Assembly: GCA_006227095.1 (NCBI GenBank) | Contig: SBFZ01000054.1 | Location: 1-7,058 of the forward strand | From: Bacteroidota bacterium | Lineage (GTDB): Bacteria > Bacteroidota > Bacteroidia > Bacteroidales > VadinHA17 | Reading direction: 5' to 3' | Length of the DNA stretch: 7,058 nucleotides | Part shown: one piece after another, positions 5,492-7,058 of the stretch | How positions within the stretch are numbered: the stretch's first letter is position 1 | Layout of the letters: the number at the start of each line of letters is the position of its first letter | Program-made: the position numbers and the translations under genes | Notes under the pieces: generated by a model | Databases searched by the model: none | Told to the model about the DNA's origin: nothing | The model's input: the letters and a program-made list of their open reading frames with translations, nothing else

Positions 5492-6358
5492 ATGAGTTTC
5501 ATGGAATTTATAAAAAGCCGGGTCTTCTGGAAACAGTTTGGACTGGCAATGGTCATCGGTGTGGCCGTAATACTTGTCCTTATCATCTGGCTTAACATAT
5601 ATACCCGTCATGGCCAGTCAAGGCCCACCCCTGAGATCAGGGGGCTGTCAATAAGTGAGGCAGAGCATGTTGCCGGTAAAAACCGCATGGAACTCCAGGT
5701 CATTGACTCCGTCTATACCACCCTGGTACCACGGGGATGCATCGCTGAACAAAACCCCCTCCCCGGACATCGCGTAAAGAAAGGAAGAACCATCAAGGCT
5801 ACCATAAACGCATTCAATCCTGAAATGGTTGCAGTACCGGATCTGGTAGGACTGCCACGCAGGCAGGCTCTGTCAATGATAGAGTCAGCCGGACTCCAGA
5901 TAGGACAGCTGAATTATGTGCCCGACCTGACTGTCGATTTTGTACTCAGGCAGACAATCCACGGCCGCGAGGTATCACCCGGCGACTCGGTGCAGAAGGG
6001 GATGGTTGTTGACCTGGTGCTGGGAAGGGGACTGAGCAGTCAGCGCACAATCCTCCCCAGGCTCACCGGATATACACTTGATAAGGCGAGAGATGAAATA
6101 CTGAGCGCTTCGCTGAATCTCGGGGCTTATGTCTTCGATGCCACAGTACTGACACTGGATGACTCGCTTAATGCCTTTGTCTTCAAACAGAATCCCGAAT
6201 ACCGAAGCGAAGCTACCGTACAACTAGGGTCAGCAGTCTATATCTGGCTTACCATTGACAGCCTTAAGCTGCCGGCTGATACGCTGCGTACCGATACCGT
6301 TTTCCTGCCTGATGATGAATCCGGTCCCCCGGAAACAGATCCGTCCGATTCACGATGA
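5492..6358 (+). CDS. Membrane-anchored protein with three PASTA domains
   Basis: The protein has 288 residues. A short basic N-terminus and one membrane helix (about 17-36) anchor it in the inner membrane with the rest facing the periplasm. Three PASTA repeats follow: about 45-108 (PEIRGLSISEAEHVAG), 111-180 (VPDLVGLPRRQALSMIESAGL) and 184-256 (LPRLTGYTLDKARDEIL), each ending in a G-x-V/I strand. The tail (258-288) is rich in Asp, Pro and Thr and probably disordered. PASTA domains elsewhere sit on Ser/Thr kinases and penicillin-binding proteins and bind peptidoglycan or muropeptides. Here there is no kinase or transpeptidase domain, so the protein is at most a binding or scaffold part, and its function is not known to me. 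Its TGA overlaps the next gene's ATG, suggesting coupled translation. Confidence 0.9.
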   Translation: MSFMEFIKSRVFWKQFGLAMVIGVAVILVLIIWLNIYTRHGQSRPTPEIRGLSISEAEHVAGKNRMELQVIDSVYTTLVPRGCIAEQNPLPGHRVKKGRTIKATINAFNPEMVAVPDLVGLPRRQALSMIESAGLQIGQLNYVPDLTVDFVLRQTIHGREVSPGDSVQKGMVVDLVLGRGLSSQRTILPRLTGYTLDKARDEILSASLNLGAYVFDATVLTLDDSLNAFVFKQNPEYRSEATVQLGSAVYIWLTIDSLKLPADTLRTDTVFLPDDESGPPETDPSDSR

Positions 6359-7058
6359 AGAAGAGAAGCACGATATACCTGCTCCTCGCCATGCTGCTAA
6401 CCCTCAATGCGCAGGCACAGGAAGTCATTACCGGGCTTATCCGGAACAGGCAGGTGGCAGAAGCACAGGCAACCAGGTCTCTGCCTGCCGGTACAGTGAT
6501 GAAAGCTGCAACGGCCGAGGAACCCGTGCCCCTTCCCTTCAGCGATGACTTCTCCACTGACACCATCTTCCCCTCCACGGCAAGATGGTCTGACATGCAG
6601 GCATGTATCAACAATACCTATTCGGTAAGGCAACTCTCGGCTGGTATCGCCACTCTTGACTGCCTCGATGAATCAGGCAACCTTCACCAGGCAGCCTCCC
6701 AGTCTGTCTTTGAAGCTGACCATCTCACATCAAGGGCAATAGACCTTGCCTACCAGCCTTCTGACAGCATTTTCCTCAGTTTTTTCTATGAAGCCGGAGG
6801 AATAGCTGACAAACCTGAGGCTGATGACAGCCTGACCCTCAGATTCTGGGCCCCGGGAGAGGAAAAGTGGTATAGCATCTGGCGTACAGGCGGAGGAGTA
6901 ACAGACGGATTCATTAATGTCATCATCCCTGTTACCGACCCTAAATTCCTTGCGACAGGATTCCGGTTCATGTTTACCGGATATGCCTCACTCTCCGGAA
7001 TTGCTTCTGAACCCTCACAGGCCGGAAACGCCGACCAGTGGAATATTGACCATGTATA
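6355..7058 (+). CDS. Secreted protein of unknown function, N-terminal part, cut by the right edge
   Basis: I translated this by hand from the ATG at 6355, which overlaps the PASTA gene's stop as ATGA; 234 codons are open to the window edge. Residues 1-22 form a clear signal peptide: MKKRST, a Leu-rich core, then NAQAQ with likely cleavage after AQA. The mature part begins with a low-complexity stretch and then PLPFSDDFSTDTIFPSTARW (about 58-77), INNTYSVRQLSAGIATLDCLDESG, a DSIFLSFFYEAGGIAD strand and FWAPGEEKWYSIW. This beta-rich pattern resembles large exported Bacteroidota proteins that end in a type IX secretion sorting domain. That C-terminus lies outside the window, so type IX export is inference. 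I recognise no enzyme motif. Co-translation with the PASTA protein suggests a shared envelope role. Confidence 0.85.
   Translation, partial: MKKRSTIYLLLAMLLTLNAQAQEVITGLIRNRQVAEAQATRSLPAGTVMKAATAEEPVPLPFSDDFSTDTIFPSTARWSDMQACINNTYSVRQLSAGIATLDCLDESGNLHQAASQSVFEADHLTSRAIDLAYQPSDSIFLSFFYEAGGIADKPEADDSLTLRFWAPGEEKWYSIWRTGGGVTDGFINVIIPVTDPKFLATGFRFMFTGYASLSGIASEPSQAGNADQWNIDHV

Noticed and set aside
6264..6971. Open frames opposite or out of frame with the secreted protein gene
   Set aside because: The frame from 6355 has a signal peptide, an ATGA overlap and a continuous protein-like sequence; the others are shadows.
1..7058. Search for a defence system, CRISPR, insertion sequence, tRNA or prophage
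   Set aside because: No repeat array, transposase, integrase, terminal repeat or cloverleaf was seen by eye. All long frames are explained by housekeeping or envelope genes.

Overview
The window looks like chromosomal DNA of a Bacteroidota bacterium, probably near Bacteroidales, with roughly balanced base composition. Four gene starts are preceded by a perfect TAnnTTTG element, the -7 hexamer-like motif of the Bacteroidetes primary sigma factor. Shine-Dalgarno sequences are mostly weak. An orphan PASTA-domain membrane protein and a large secreted protein of a type I associate with Bacteroidota also fit. No other taxonomic marker (rRNA, tRNA) is present, so the assignment is by inference.

Layout. 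Minus strand, left: the N-terminal part of an LptF/LptG (YjgP/YjgQ) permease runs off the left edge and overlaps the end of tgt (queuosine tRNA modification) by 43 bases. A 152-base divergent region (1457-1608) carries promoters for both directions and two small inverted repeats. Plus strand: a compact overlapping operon follows, with a membrane glycosyltransferase (family 2), an ECF-type sigma factor and rsmG (16S rRNA m7G methyltransferase). Next is rpmH (ribosomal protein L34), which is too short for a usual ORF cutoff and has its own promoter and strong intrinsic terminator. Then comes mqnE (aminofutalosine synthase of the futalosine menaquinone route) with its own promoter. Last is a two-gene unit, a three-PASTA membrane protein and a secreted protein cut by the right edge, which share an ATGA overlap.

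How they fit together. Tgt, RsmG and L34 all serve translation (tRNA modification, rRNA modification, ribosome structure). The permease, glycosyltransferase, PASTA protein and secreted protein belong to the cell envelope. MqnE serves respiratory quinone synthesis. I see no CRISPR array, mobile element, toxin-antitoxin pair, defence gene, tRNA or rRNA. The window reads as ordinary core genome. The points most worth a second look are the loss of all three zinc-ligand cysteines in Tgt, the coupling of an apparently orphan sigma factor to a glycosyltransferase and rsmG, and the coupled PASTA/secreted-protein pair.
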